Positions 25,678-34,591 of a stretch of 64,000 bases of DNA are shown here, piece after piece. Each line of letters starts with the position of its first letter. The first letter of the stretch is position 1. The stretch is taken from NCBI RefSeq assembly GCF_010731735.1, contig NZ_AP022588.1:4278001-4342000 (forward strand). Reading direction: 5' to 3'. The stretch comes from Mycolicibacterium sediminis (GTDB taxonomy: Bacteria > Actinomycetota > Actinomycetes > Mycobacteriales > Mycobacteriaceae). A model generated the notes under the pieces. That model was not told the origin of the DNA and did no database searches. It was given only the letters and a program-made list of their open reading frames with translations. Made by a program: the position numbers and the translations under genes.

Positions 25678-26472
25678 TCATCGCTCCTTGGCGGGCCAGA
25701 TCAGGGTGAGCGGACGCCCCACCGCGCTCAACTGGGCGACGAGGTCGTCCAGCCGGGCCCGCGGGACGTCGGCCTGCCACTGCGGCAGGACCCCGCTGAC
25801 GCGGACCGTCCCCGGCAGCAGTTCCACCCCCGAGATGGTCGTGCCGCGCGGCAAGTCCGGCAGCGCAACCGGATAGGAAGGCGTGCGGGCGGGCAGGGCC
25901 CAACGCCGGCGCCGGACGAAGGCGCGCGGGATCAGCCACAGCGTGGTGCCCTCCAGACGCGTCTCGATCTCCACCCGACTGCCGGTGGCTCCGCGGGCGA
26001 ACCCCACCGTCGCGATCCCGTCGTCGTCGACCCGGCCGGACCACCGCGGCGCGGCCCCGTGGATCAGGTTCGCGAGGGTGGGTGCGGGCACGTCCACCGT
26101 CACCTCGACCGGCCCGGCGACCAGAACTGGGGGCACCGTGGCGCGGAGGCGAACGTCGTGCAGCAGTGCGGTCGCGCGGTCGAAGCCATGCCCCTGCCAC
26201 CGGACGTCGCGCGCGCTCAGCCGGACGTCGCCGAGCCGGCCCGCGGCGATGCTGCGCATTCCCGGCCGCGACATCAGTTCGTCGACGACGAGCGTCAGGT
26301 CCCCGTCGGCCGTCCGCACCACGAGCCGCCTGCCGATCACCAGGCGGCGCAGGGTGGCGAAGACGCCGAGATGAGCTGCGGCGACCCCGGTGTTGGTCAG
26401 GACGTCGAGTGCGCGGAGCGAATCCCGGCGACGGGACGGGCCGGGACGCGTCACCGTTCCAGCATCCGGCAT
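25678..26472 (-). CDS. DUF2993 (LmeA-like) lipid-binding domain protein
   Basis: A 264-residue protein. Residues about 50-150 match the DUF2993 pattern (LVVDELMSRPGMRSIAAGRL, VRLSARDVRWQG, RATALLHDVRLRATVPPVL), the fold of LmeA, a phospholipid-binding protein of the mycobacterial envelope; a repeated second half follows (VDVPAPTLANLIHG, GTTLWLIPRAF). Unlike LmeA it lacks an evident signal peptide, so it may be cytoplasmic or exported differently. The start is uncertain: ATG 26472 or GTG 26454. It is divergent from the NUDIX gene. Confidence 0.65.
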   Translation of the reverse strand: MPDAGTVTRPGPSRRRDSLRALDVLTNTGVAAAHLGVFATLRRLVIGRRLVVRTADGDLTLVVDELMSRPGMRSIAAGRLGDVRLSARDVRWQGHGFDRATALLHDVRLRATVPPVLVAGPVEVTVDVPAPTLANLIHGAAPRWSGRVDDDGIATVGFARGATGSRVEIETRLEGTTLWLIPRAFVRRRRWALPARTPSYPVALPDLPRGTTISGVELLPGTVRVSGVLPQWQADVPRARLDDLVAQLSAVGRPLTLIWPAKER

Positions 26473-26590
26473 CCTCGGGGGAGCGCCAAGTCGTGCAGGT
26501 GAGGACGCCGACCCCGATGGGGCGTCGCGCGGCAGGGCCGAGAACCCGGTGTCACCGCAGTCTCGGGGACGAGGAAGGGAGTGGCTCGAC

Positions 26591-27058
26591 GTGCCGAAGC
26601 TGAGTGCGGGGCTGCTGCTGTATCGGATCGTCGACGATGGCGTCGAGGTGCTCCTCGGACATCCCGGTGGGCCGTTCTGGGCCCGCAAGGACGACGGCGC
26701 CTGGTCGATCCCGAAGGGTGAGTACGACCCCGCCGAGGACCCATGGGCGGCCGCCCGGCGCGAGTTCCGCGAGGAGATCGGCTTCGACGCTCCCGACGGG
26801 CCGCGCATCGACCTGCCGCCGGTCAGGCAGGCAGGCGGCAAGGTGGTGACGGCGTTCGCGGTGCTCGGCGACCTCGACGTCACCGAGAGCGTCAGCAACA
26901 CCTTCGAGCTGGAGTGGCCGCGGGGATCCGGACGGTTCCGCGAGTTCCCCGAAATCGACCGCGTGGCATGGCTTTCCGTCGACGCGGCGCGGGTGAAGCT
27001 GCTGAAGGGCCAGCTGCTCCTGCTCGACGGACTGCTCGAGCGCCTCGATCAGCGGTGA
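26591..27058 (+). CDS. NUDIX hydrolase
   Basis: A 155-residue enzyme from GTG 26591. The NUDIX box is complete (GEYDPAEDPWAAARREFREE then IGF, about residues 40-62): Gly, Glu, then R-E-x-R-E-E-x-G. Such enzymes hydrolyse nucleoside diphosphates linked to other groups. The N-terminus (LSAGLLLYRIVDDGVEVLLGH) and the C-terminal helix (LLKGQLLLLDGLLERL) fit a short, single-domain member of the predicted NTP pyrophosphohydrolase type. Substrate unknown. The end lies 16 bp from the kinase gene, convergent. Confidence 0.9.
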   Translation: MPKLSAGLLLYRIVDDGVEVLLGHPGGPFWARKDDGAWSIPKGEYDPAEDPWAAARREFREEIGFDAPDGPRIDLPPVRQAGGKVVTAFAVLGDLDVTESVSNTFELEWPRGSGRFREFPEIDRVAWLSVDAARVKLLKGQLLLLDGLLERLDQR

Positions 27059-27074
27059 GTCACCGAGAAGACGG

Positions 27075-28505
27075 TCAGGGGACGGCGTTGCCGCGCCGGA
27101 TGTCCTCCCGGCACCGGAACCGCGTCTGACCGGTCTGTTCCATGCAGACGCGCACGGGGTTCTCCTCGGCGACCGGCAGCGGTGGATCGGTGGACTCGGT
27201 GGTCACCGTGGGGCTCGACACCGTCCCCTGAACGAGCGACCAGATGGTCGTCCCACTGCCCTCCAGCGGCGAACAGTAGGCGGTGGCACCGCTTTCCGTG
27301 GTGGCCGTGGACCCCTGGGGCGTGCAGTTCGCACCGATCACCACCGTGGTCGCGGCGGCCGCCGTACTGGGTGGGGCCGTGGTGGACGGTGCCGCCGTGG
27401 TGGTCGGTGGCGCGGTGGTGGTGGTAGGTGCCGCGGTGGTGGTCGGTGGAGCTGCTGCAGACGTCGGCGGCGGCACCGGTTCGGTGGACGAGGCCGGGGC
27501 GGCGCTGCGCTCGTCGTCGGCCCTGGTGAACTCGACGGCGGCCACGGCGACCGCCACCACCAGCAGGACGGCCAGTATCGCGGGCACGAGGACGCCCGCT
27601 CGCACCGGTGAGCGTCGTGCCGGTGTGGTGACACGTGACAGACGCGTCTCGTCGGGGTCGGTGACGCCGTCGAGTCGGTGGGCCAGCGCGCGGGCGAAGT
27701 CGGCGCACCGCTCGAAGCGATCCCGCGGATCCTTCGCCAGGGCCTTGGCGAGCACCGGGTCGAGAGCGGCCAGATCCGGGCGCCGGTCGCCCACCGGTGG
27801 CGGGGCCGACGTCAGGTGCCTACTGATCACCACCGCCGGATTGGAGTTCGAGAACGGCGGCGCCCCGGTCAGCAGGTGGTACGCCGTCGCGGCGAGCGCG
27901 TACTGATCGGACCGGCCGTCGAGCGCCTCGCCCATCAGCTGCTCCGGCGCCGCGTAGGCCACGGTGCCGACGGTCATGTTCGTGGCGGTCAGACCGCTGG
28001 GATCGTCGACCCATCGTGCGATCCCGAAGTCCGCCAGCAGTATTCGGGGCTCTCCGTCGTCGGGAGTGGTCAGCAGGACGTTGGCGGGCTTGACGTCGCG
28101 GTGCAGCAGGTTGCGCTGATGGGCGTGGTCGAGCGCTCCGGCGACCGCGATGACGATCTCCGCGACCCGTTCCGGCGGGAGGCCGTCGGGGAACTCCTCG
28201 CGCTGCAGTCTGCCCGCGTCGGTGCCGTCGACGTAGTCCATGGAGATCCACAGCTGCCCGGCGAACTCACCGCGGTCGTGCACGCCGACGATGTGCGGAT
28301 GCCACAGTGAGGCGGCGATGTCGGCCTCGCGGTGGAATCGCTCGCGGTACTCCCGGTCGGCGGACACCTCGGCGCGCAGGATCTTCAGCGCGTCCTGGCG
28401 GGGGAGACGCGGATGTTGGGCGAGATAGACCTCGCCCATGCCACCCGAACCGAGTCGCCGCACGATCGTATAGCCGGCAAACGAGGTACCTTCGGCCAGC
28501 GGCAT
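27075..28505 (-). CDS. Transmembrane Ser/Thr protein kinase, PknF-like
   Basis: A 476-residue receptor-type kinase. The cytoplasmic kinase domain (about residues 10-275) has LGSGGMGEVYLAQ (nucleotide loop), the catalytic Lys in DALKIL, LHRDVKPANV, LADFGIARW and YAAPEQLMG. A single membrane helix follows (VLVPAILAVLLVVAVAVAAV), then a Pro/Thr/Ala-rich external linker and a Cys-containing C-terminal domain (GANCTP, TAYCSPLEG, RVCMEQTGQTRFRC). The start, linker and sensor all resemble M. tuberculosis PknF, but the Rv1747-type ABC transporter that sits beside pknF there is absent here, so this may be a paralog. TACTAT lies 6 nt before ATG 28505 (leaderless). Confidence 0.93.
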   Translation of the reverse strand: MPLAEGTSFAGYTIVRRLGSGGMGEVYLAQHPRLPRQDALKILRAEVSADREYRERFHREADIAASLWHPHIVGVHDRGEFAGQLWISMDYVDGTDAGRLQREEFPDGLPPERVAEIVIAVAGALDHAHQRNLLHRDVKPANVLLTTPDDGEPRILLADFGIARWVDDPSGLTATNMTVGTVAYAAPEQLMGEALDGRSDQYALAATAYHLLTGAPPFSNSNPAVVISRHLTSAPPPVGDRRPDLAALDPVLAKALAKDPRDRFERCADFARALAHRLDGVTDPDETRLSRVTTPARRSPVRAGVLVPAILAVLLVVAVAVAAVEFTRADDERSAAPASSTEPVPPPTSAAAPPTTTAAPTTTTAPPTTTAAPSTTAPPSTAAAATTVVIGANCTPQGSTATTESGATAYCSPLEGSGTTIWSLVQGTVSSPTVTTESTDPPLPVAEENPVRVCMEQTGQTRFRCREDIRRGNAVP

Positions 28506-28532
28506 GGGCGAATAGTAGACCGCCGCCGACGG

Positions 28533-29636
28533 TCAGAGGTCCAGGATCAGACCGTCCCGATCGGACGCCCTGGACACGCAGACCAGCATCAGACCTGCGT
28601 CCCGTTCGGGGTCGGTGAGCAGGGTGTCCCGGTGGTCGACCCCGCCGGCCAGCACACGCGTGCGGCAGGTTCCGCAGAAGCCCTGCTGACAGGAGTAGGG
28701 CACATGCACGCCCGACCGCACCAGCGCGGACAGCAGCGTTTCGTCGGCCGCCACGTCCACCGGGGCGGCCATCGACGGGACCGTCACGGCGAACGGACGA
28801 CCGTCCACCACCGGTGGCGCGGCGAACCGCTCGAAGTGGAGTTCGACGTCGTCGCGGCCGGCCACGTGGGCACGCACGCTCGTCAGCAGCGCGGCCGGCC
28901 CGCAGGCGTAGATGGTCGTGCCGTCCGGGCAGTCACCGACGAGGTCGGCGGCCGTCGGCACGCCGTGGTCGTCGTCGGTGCGGATCTGGATGCGATCGCC
29001 GAACCGGGCAACCTCGTCGAGGAACGGCAGGCTGTCGGTGCTGCGCCCCACGTAGATCATCGACCAGTCGACGCCGAGGGCTTCGGCCGCGGCGAGCATG
29101 GGCAGGATCGGCGTGATGCCGATGCCGCCGGCGACGAACCGCACCCGCTGGGCGGGCGACCCGTAGCCGGGCACGCTGAGCGGGAATGCATTTCGCGGCC
29201 CGCTGGTGGTGACACGGGCGCCGACGGAGAGTTCGTCGTGGATCTCGACCGACCCTCCACCGCCGGCCGGGATCCGTCGCACGGCGATCCGGTAGGCCCG
29301 TCGATCGGCAGGATCACCGCACAGCGAGTACTGCCGGAGTCGGCCGCTGGGCAGGTGGACGTCGATGTGTGAACCCGGATGCCACTGCGGCAGCTCCCCG
29401 CCGTCGGGTGCGGTCAGCCGCAGGGCGATCACGTCCTGGTCGTGGGCGACGACCGTGCGGTCCGCCACGATCAGCGGGATCCGCCGGTCGACCTCGGGCA
29501 GGGGAGCCATGTTCCGGATGGCACCGGACAGCGCGAAGAGTCCGTGGACGGCGGCGTGGGCGAAACCCATCGACCACGCCCGGCCCCGCCCACCCGGCGC
29601 CGACGGGAGTTCACGCACCCGGTCGCGCAGGCCCAT
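28533..29636 (-). CDS. 2Fe-2S flavin reductase (phthalate dioxygenase reductase-like)
   Basis: A 367-residue electron-transfer enzyme. Domains in order: flavin-binding barrel with RQYSLCGDP, NAD-binding domain with FVAGGIGITPILPML and IYACGPAALL, and a C-terminal plant-type ferredoxin with CQQGFCGTCRTRV plus a distant VCVS Cys. It passes electrons from NAD(P)H through flavin to 2Fe-2S and on to a partner oxygenase. The ATG overlaps the TGA of the upstream gene by one base (TGATG), so the two proteins are made together; the upstream protein is the obvious electron acceptor. Confidence 0.9.
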   Translation of the reverse strand: MGLRDRVRELPSAPGGRGRAWSMGFAHAAVHGLFALSGAIRNMAPLPEVDRRIPLIVADRTVVAHDQDVIALRLTAPDGGELPQWHPGSHIDVHLPSGRLRQYSLCGDPADRRAYRIAVRRIPAGGGGSVEIHDELSVGARVTTSGPRNAFPLSVPGYGSPAQRVRFVAGGIGITPILPMLAAAEALGVDWSMIYVGRSTDSLPFLDEVARFGDRIQIRTDDDHGVPTAADLVGDCPDGTTIYACGPAALLTSVRAHVAGRDDVELHFERFAAPPVVDGRPFAVTVPSMAAPVDVAADETLLSALVRSGVHVPYSCQQGFCGTCRTRVLAGGVDHRDTLLTDPERDAGLMLVCVSRASDRDGLILDL

Positions 29637-30541
29637 CAGAGGTGTGCGGCCCGGGCCGCGGGCGAACTGGCCAGGTAGGCCACCGCCTGCGCCGTCGAGC
29701 CCATCCGCTCCGGCGTGAAGCCAGGTCGGAAGTACGCAAAGGTGTTGGAGCCGAACAACTCCCGGTACTTTGGCAGCAGGCCCAACTTCGAGTCGCGCAT
29801 CCGCTCCCGCTGCGTGCGCCACCACCCGATGCGCGCCTTCGGGTCGTTCTCGACCAGGTACCAGGTGCCTCGCTGGAAGAACGCGACCATCATCACGACG
29901 GCCATCGCCATCGCGCGGATGCGGTCGACGTAGCTGTCGTGGAAGTAGGCGGCGACGTCGTGCGCCACCATCCGGTGCTCGACCTCCTCACTGCCGTGCC
30001 AGCGGAACAGGTCAACCAGGGTGGGGTCGGCGCCGTGGTCGTCCCACGTGCAGTTCAGCGAGAAGTCCCCGAGCACGGCGGTGTAGTGCTCGATCGCCGC
30101 GATCATCCACAGCCGGTCGCACAGGTCGTTCATCTTGCGCTTGGGGTCGGTGGAGTCCGTCGGCGCGAGCATCTTCTCGAAGATGTAGTCGACGAGTTCC
30201 AGCATGGGCGCGACGTCGACGCCGTTGGCCTCCATGAACTCGTGGAGCACCCGGTCGTGCGTCTCGGCGTGCATCGCCTCCTGGCCGATGAAGCCGCGGA
30301 TGTCCTCGGCGAGCTTCGGGTCCTTCACCAGCGGCAGTGCCTCGTTGTAGGTGGCGACGAACCAGCGCTCGGCGGCGGGCAGCACGATGTTGAGCAGGCT
30401 GATCATGTGGGAGGCCACGGGGTGACCGGGAATCCAGTCGAGTTCGGTGGCCGTGACGTCGAAGTCGACCTGCCGGGCCTGGATCTGCACGGGGCCGGGA
30501 TCGATCTCGGTGGTGAACCGCTGGGGACGCAGCATTCTCAC
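29636..30541 (-). CDS. PF10118-type protein, probable di-iron oxygenase component
   Basis: A 301-residue protein of the family called predicted metal-dependent hydrolase (PF10118). The mostly helical sequence carries two E-x-x-H motifs: QEAMHAETH (about residues 88-96) and HGSEEVEHRMVAHD (about residues 186-199), with further Glu/His in IEHYTAVL. This is the ligand pattern of ferritin-like di-iron enzymes. It is translationally coupled to a 2Fe-2S reductase, which fits an oxygenase or desaturase rather than a hydrolase. GTG 30541 follows GAGGAG by 5 nt; ATG 30535 is an alternative. Substrate unknown; fatty-acyl or steroid chains would be typical. Confidence 0.75.
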   Translation of the reverse strand: MRMLRPQRFTTEIDPGPVQIQARQVDFDVTATELDWIPGHPVASHMISLLNIVLPAAERWFVATYNEALPLVKDPKLAEDIRGFIGQEAMHAETHDRVLHEFMEANGVDVAPMLELVDYIFEKMLAPTDSTDPKRKMNDLCDRLWMIAAIEHYTAVLGDFSLNCTWDDHGADPTLVDLFRWHGSEEVEHRMVAHDVAAYFHDSYVDRIRAMAMAVVMMVAFFQRGTWYLVENDPKARIGWWRTQRERMRDSKLGLLPKYRELFGSNTFAYFRPGFTPERMGSTAQAVAYLASSPAARAAHL

Positions 30542-30624
30542 AAGACTCCTCGTCGGACGGGCGGATCCGAGAAGTCTACGGCGCTACTTGAGACCGCGGG
30601 TAGCGGGTAACGCCGTGTCCGGCG

Positions 30625-31029
30625 TCAGGGCATCCCGGGTTGCGGGCCGACCGGAGTGGCCGTCACGGTCGTGACGCCGTTGCCGCCGACGCGCGGTCCA
30701 CCGCCGCCGCCGGCACCAGCCGGCGTGTTGTCCGTGGCGTTGAGCACGGCGGTCTCGGTGCAGTCGACGTTGAGCAGGACGCGGTTGTTCTTGGTGATCT
30801 TCTGCTGGGAGACGATGCACTCCTGCTGGGGGTAGTCGCTGCCCACCGAGCCACCGAAGAACGCCTTGACGCCCTGGCTGCGCAGGATCGCCACGGCCTT
30901 TCCGAAGGGTTCGCCGACGACGTTGAGCGACGCGGCGCTCGCGGGCTGGGAGTCCGCGACGCCGGGGCTGATCAGGGCTACCGTGGCGGCGGCGATGGCG
31001 CCTGCGCCCATGACGGCGAGTTTCTTCAC
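30625..31029 (-). CDS. Small secreted protein with PASTA-like segment
   Basis: A 134-residue exported protein. The signal peptide (KKLAVMGAGAIAAATVALI, cleavage near SQPASA) precedes NVVGEPFGKAVAILRSQGVK and a strand-turn with Cys (QQECIVSQQ, NVDCTETAV). The VVGEPFGKAVAILRSQG stretch resembles a PASTA repeat start, which in kinases and penicillin-binding proteins recognises cell wall. The C-terminus is Gly/Thr-rich and low complexity. TGGAGGT lies 5-6 nt before GTG 31029. It follows the malQ stop by 64 bp on the same strand. Confidence 0.72.
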   Translation of the reverse strand: MKKLAVMGAGAIAAATVALISPGVADSQPASAASLNVVGEPFGKAVAILRSQGVKAFFGGSVGSDYPQQECIVSQQKITKNNRVLLNVDCTETAVLNATDNTPAGAGGGGGPRVGGNGVTTVTATPVGPQPGMP

Positions 31030-31093
31030 GTGACCTCCAGGTATCGCGGTGCGCTGCGAACCTATCGCAGTCGAGTCCCAACGGGAACTTCGG

Positions 31094-33232
31094 TCATTCA
31101 CCCGCAGCCGTTACCTGATCGTGCATCACGTGCGCCAGAACCGCAGCGCGGGCGTCGGCGAACAGGTCCTCCAGCAGCATCGCCCGGCCGTCCGGCCCGG
31201 CCAGCGGAACCCGCCAGTTCGGATACTCGTCCACCGTCCCCGGCTGGTTCTGGGCACGGACGTCCCCGACTGCGTCGGGCAGCGCCAGCGCCAACAGCCG
31301 TGACGGGGTCCGCCCGAGGTAGGCGTACAGCGCGCGCACGACGTCGTCCACCGACGGTGCCTCCGACGCGTCGAGCAGGCCGGTCCGGCGGAGTTCGGCC
31401 AGCCACGCCGCCTGCTCGACCCGGTCGTCGGCGAGTTCCTCCTCGGCCGGGCGGGTCAGCAGGCCGAGCTCGCGGCGGATGCGGACGTGCTCGCCCGCCA
31501 GGTACCCGGCGGTGGGCGGCAGGTCGTGGGTGGTGACCGAGGAGAGGCAGTACTCCCGCCAGCGGTCCGCGGGCAGCGGCGAGCCGTCACCGTCCTCCTC
31601 GAACCAGAGGATCGAGGTCCCGAGCAGGCCGCGCTCGCGGAGGTAGTCCCGCACCCAGGGTTCGACGGTGCCGAGGTCCTCGCCGACGACGACGGCCCCC
31701 GCGCGGTGCGCCTCGAGCGCGACGATGCCGATCATCGCCTCGTGGTCGTAGCGCACGTAGGTGCCCTCGGTGGGCGGCACGCCGCGCGGGATCCACCAGA
31801 GCCGGAACAGGCCGATCACGTGGTCGATGCGCACCCCGCCCGCGTGGCGGAGGACGGCGCCCACCACCGCGCGGAACGGTTCGTAGGACGTCTCGACGAG
31901 CCGGTCCGGCCGCCACGGGGGTTGCGACCAGTCCTGGCCGAGCTGGTTGTACTCGTCGGGCGGGGCGCCGGCGGCCACTCCGAGGGCGAGGACGTCCTGC
32001 AGCGCCCACGCGTCGGCGCCGTTCGGGTCGACGCCGACGGCGAGGTCGTGCATGACACCTAGCGCCATCCCGGCCTGCAGGGCGGTGGCCTGCGCGGCGG
32101 TCAGTTGGTCGTCGAGTTGCCACTGCAGCCAGCAATGGAAGTCCACGACGTCGGCGTGTGCGGCCGCGAAGTCCGCCACGGCCGGGTTCGACGGGTGCCG
32201 CAGCGCCTCCGGCCAGCGGTGCCAGTCGTTGCCGTGCCGCTCGGCGAGCGCACACCAGGTCGCGAAGTCGGCGAGGCTGCTGCCGGCGCGGTCGCGGTAC
32301 GCCGCGAAGGCGAGCTCGCGACCTGCCGAACGCGGAACCCGGTGCACGTTGGCCAGCGCGCGTCGTTTGCTCTTCCAGGTCGTGTCACGGTCGATCAGGT
32401 CGCGGGCCGCCGCGCGGGCCTGGGTGGCCATGCGGGACTTCTGGAACTTGCCGCGGTTGCGGGCGTAGGCGTACTCCGGGATCGCCTCGACGCGCAGATA
32501 GATGGGGTTGACGAAGCGGCGGGACGTCGGCAGGTACGGCGACGGTTCCATCGGTGCCGTCGGCGCGGCGGCGTGCAGCGGGTTCACCAGGACGAAGCCC
32601 GCGCCGTGCACCCCGGCGGACCACGTGGCCAGGTCGGTCAGGTCGGTGAGATCGCCGATGCCCCAGGACCTCTCGGACCGGACGCTGTAGAGCTGGGTGG
32701 CCAGTCCCCACGCCCGGCCTGCGCCCAGGCGCGGCGGCATACGCACCGTCGAGGGCGTGACGACGAGCGTGGCGGCCTCCTCCCGGTCCCCGGCACGCAC
32801 GTGCAGCCGGTGGTAGCCGAGCGGCAGGTCGGCGGGCAGCTCGAACGTGGCCTCGCCGATCGCCCGCCCGTCGAGGTCGTAGGGCGGCGTGTCGTTCACC
32901 AGCTGCCGCAGCCCCGTGCGCACGGACCCGTCCTCCAGCCGGATCCACACGCCCACCGCGGCGCCGTGATCGACGTGCACCCAGAACGACGACGTCCGAT
33001 CGGATCGGGTGACGATCGTGGGTGCCACGCACCGCAGCCAGTGCGCACGGTCGTGCGCTGCCAGCGACGCCGTGCACTCGTCCTCGTCGGCCGCCGAAAC
33101 GCCGAGCGCCCCGAGCACCGCGACGAGGGTGGACTGCCGGACCACGCACCGCCGTCCGACCCAGTCGTCGAAGTGGGTGGCCACGCCGTACCGGTTCGCC
33201 AGTTCCACCAATGCCGGGGGCAGCTCGCTCAT
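31094..33232 (-). CDS. malQ: 4-alpha-glucanotransferase (amylomaltase)
   Basis: A 712-residue GH77 enzyme. After a ~150-residue N-terminal extension typical of actinobacterial MalQ, family motifs appear: SPYLPTSRRFVNPIYL, the nucleophile region VRIDHVIGLFRLWWIP (Asp in RIDH), VVVGEDLGTVEPWVR (acid/base Glu), and VTTHDLPPTAGY (transition-state Asp). It transfers alpha-1,4 glucan segments, linking maltodextrins with glycogen and trehalose metabolism. ATG 33232 was chosen by protein start; no clear ribosome-binding site is seen. It lies 53 bp after the decarboxylase gene and may be cotranscribed. Confidence 0.94.
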   Translation of the reverse strand: MSELPPALVELANRYGVATHFDDWVGRRCVVRQSTLVAVLGALGVSAADEDECTASLAAHDRAHWLRCVAPTIVTRSDRTSSFWVHVDHGAAVGVWIRLEDGSVRTGLRQLVNDTPPYDLDGRAIGEATFELPADLPLGYHRLHVRAGDREEAATLVVTPSTVRMPPRLGAGRAWGLATQLYSVRSERSWGIGDLTDLTDLATWSAGVHGAGFVLVNPLHAAAPTAPMEPSPYLPTSRRFVNPIYLRVEAIPEYAYARNRGKFQKSRMATQARAAARDLIDRDTTWKSKRRALANVHRVPRSAGRELAFAAYRDRAGSSLADFATWCALAERHGNDWHRWPEALRHPSNPAVADFAAAHADVVDFHCWLQWQLDDQLTAAQATALQAGMALGVMHDLAVGVDPNGADAWALQDVLALGVAAGAPPDEYNQLGQDWSQPPWRPDRLVETSYEPFRAVVGAVLRHAGGVRIDHVIGLFRLWWIPRGVPPTEGTYVRYDHEAMIGIVALEAHRAGAVVVGEDLGTVEPWVRDYLRERGLLGTSILWFEEDGDGSPLPADRWREYCLSSVTTHDLPPTAGYLAGEHVRIRRELGLLTRPAEEELADDRVEQAAWLAELRRTGLLDASEAPSVDDVVRALYAYLGRTPSRLLALALPDAVGDVRAQNQPGTVDEYPNWRVPLAGPDGRAMLLEDLFADARAAVLAHVMHDQVTAAGE

Positions 33233-33285
33233 GGGAGATGATCTTGCCGGTTCATCGCCACGGAGGCGTCGTCTGGAGTCCGAGC

Positions 33286-34569
33286 CTAGGGCTCGACGTC
33301 GCGGGACAGCAGGTCCTCCCAGGTGTCGCGGCGGACCACCAGCCGGGCGACGCCGTCGCGGACGAACACCACCGGGACGCGCCGCGCGCCGTTGTACTGG
33401 TTGGACATCGTGTAGACGTACGCCCCGGTCACGGGGACGGCGAGCAGGTCTCCGACCGCGGGGTCCGGCAGCGCGATGCCGTCGATGAGCTGATCGCCGG
33501 ACTCGCAGTGCCTGCCCACCACCGAGACGGTCTCGCCGGCCGGGCGGACCCGGTTGACGATGGCCGCCTCGAAGCGTTGGCCGGTCAGCGACACCTCCAG
33601 GTTGTCTCCCATGCCGCCGTCGACCGCGACGTGGGTCATGACGTCGCGCTTGACGGTCGTCACGCGGTACACGGTGCACGCCGCCGAGCCGACGATGCTG
33701 CGACCCGGTTCGACGATGATGCGACAGCCCGCCGGGAGCAGCTCGCGCGCCTGCGTGATCATGGCGTCGGCGTAGGCATCGAGGTCGGGAGCCTGCTCGC
33801 CGTAGGTGTAGCGCACGCCGAGCCCGCCGCCCAGGTCGTAGGTGTCGAACTCGCCGAGTTCGGCGATCGGGCGGACCGCCGCCGCCAGCTCGTCCACGTC
33901 GAGCAGCTGAGACCCGACGTGCGTGTGCACTCCGGCCATGCGCAGTACGGGGCTGCGCTCGATCCGGTCGATCGCCCGGCGGGCCTGCGCCGGCGACAGG
34001 CCGAACTTCGAGCCGGCGTGGCCGGTGGCCTGCGAGGAATGCGTGCTCGCCTCGACCCCGGGGATGACGCGGACCAGACAGCTCTGCGGTCGGTCGGCGG
34101 TGGCGGTGCGTTCCAGCCGGTCGACGTCGTCGAAGTTGTCCACCACGACCAGACCCACCCCGACCTCGACGGCCAGGGCGATCTCCTCGTCGGTCTTGGC
34201 GTTGCCGTGCAGGATCAGCCGGCCCGGATCGGCCCCCGCCTTCAGCGCGCTGAGCACCTCTCCGGCGCCGGCCACGTCGAGGTGCAGCCCCTGGCCCACC
34301 ATCACCCGCTGAACGGCGGTGCAGGGGAACGACTTCGACGCGAAGGCCACGTCGGCGCGCGGCCAGCGGCCACGGAAGGCGCCGAGGTAGTCCCGAGCCC
34401 GCTGCTCCAGTGCGTCCTCGGCGACGACGATGACGGGGGTGCCGAACTCCTCGGCGACGTCGTCGAGGCGGCACCCGCCCACGACCAGCGTGCCGTCGTC
34501 GGCGAGCCGCGAACCCGGCGGGAAGAGGCTGAGCAGGTCGTCGTCGGCCGGGGCGAACTGATTCGTCAC
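33286..34569 (-). CDS. Diaminopimelate decarboxylase-like PLP enzyme (LysA family)
   Basis: A 427-residue fold-type III decarboxylase. The Schiff-base Lys is in DVAFASKSFPCTAV (about residue 75); other sites are VHTHVGSQL, the phosphate loop DLGGGLGVRYTYGE and EPGRSIVG, and the C-terminal Cys-Glu-Ser (GRHCESGDQL), which in DAP decarboxylases contributes to the active site across the dimer. The mycobacterial lysine gene lysA normally sits beside thrA, so this is probably a second copy (LysA2 type) whose substrate may be DAP or a related diamino acid. GTG 34569 has GGGGAG adjacent, and GATACT 6 nt upstream. It is divergent from an MFS gene. Confidence 0.85.
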   Translation of the reverse strand: MTNQFAPADDDLLSLFPPGSRLADDGTLVVGGCRLDDVAEEFGTPVIVVAEDALEQRARDYLGAFRGRWPRADVAFASKSFPCTAVQRVMVGQGLHLDVAGAGEVLSALKAGADPGRLILHGNAKTDEEIALAVEVGVGLVVVDNFDDVDRLERTATADRPQSCLVRVIPGVEASTHSSQATGHAGSKFGLSPAQARRAIDRIERSPVLRMAGVHTHVGSQLLDVDELAAAVRPIAELGEFDTYDLGGGLGVRYTYGEQAPDLDAYADAMITQARELLPAGCRIIVEPGRSIVGSAACTVYRVTTVKRDVMTHVAVDGGMGDNLEVSLTGQRFEAAIVNRVRPAGETVSVVGRHCESGDQLIDGIALPDPAVGDLLAVPVTGAYVYTMSNQYNGARRVPVVFVRDGVARLVVRRDTWEDLLSRDVEP

Positions 34570-34591
34570 CTCCCCAGTATCGTCGGCGGAC

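Noticed and set aside
27330..27470. Short repeats rich in GGTGGT/GTGGTG, resembling a repeat array
   Set aside because: They encode the Pro/Thr-rich external linker of the kinase; no CRISPR-like spacing.
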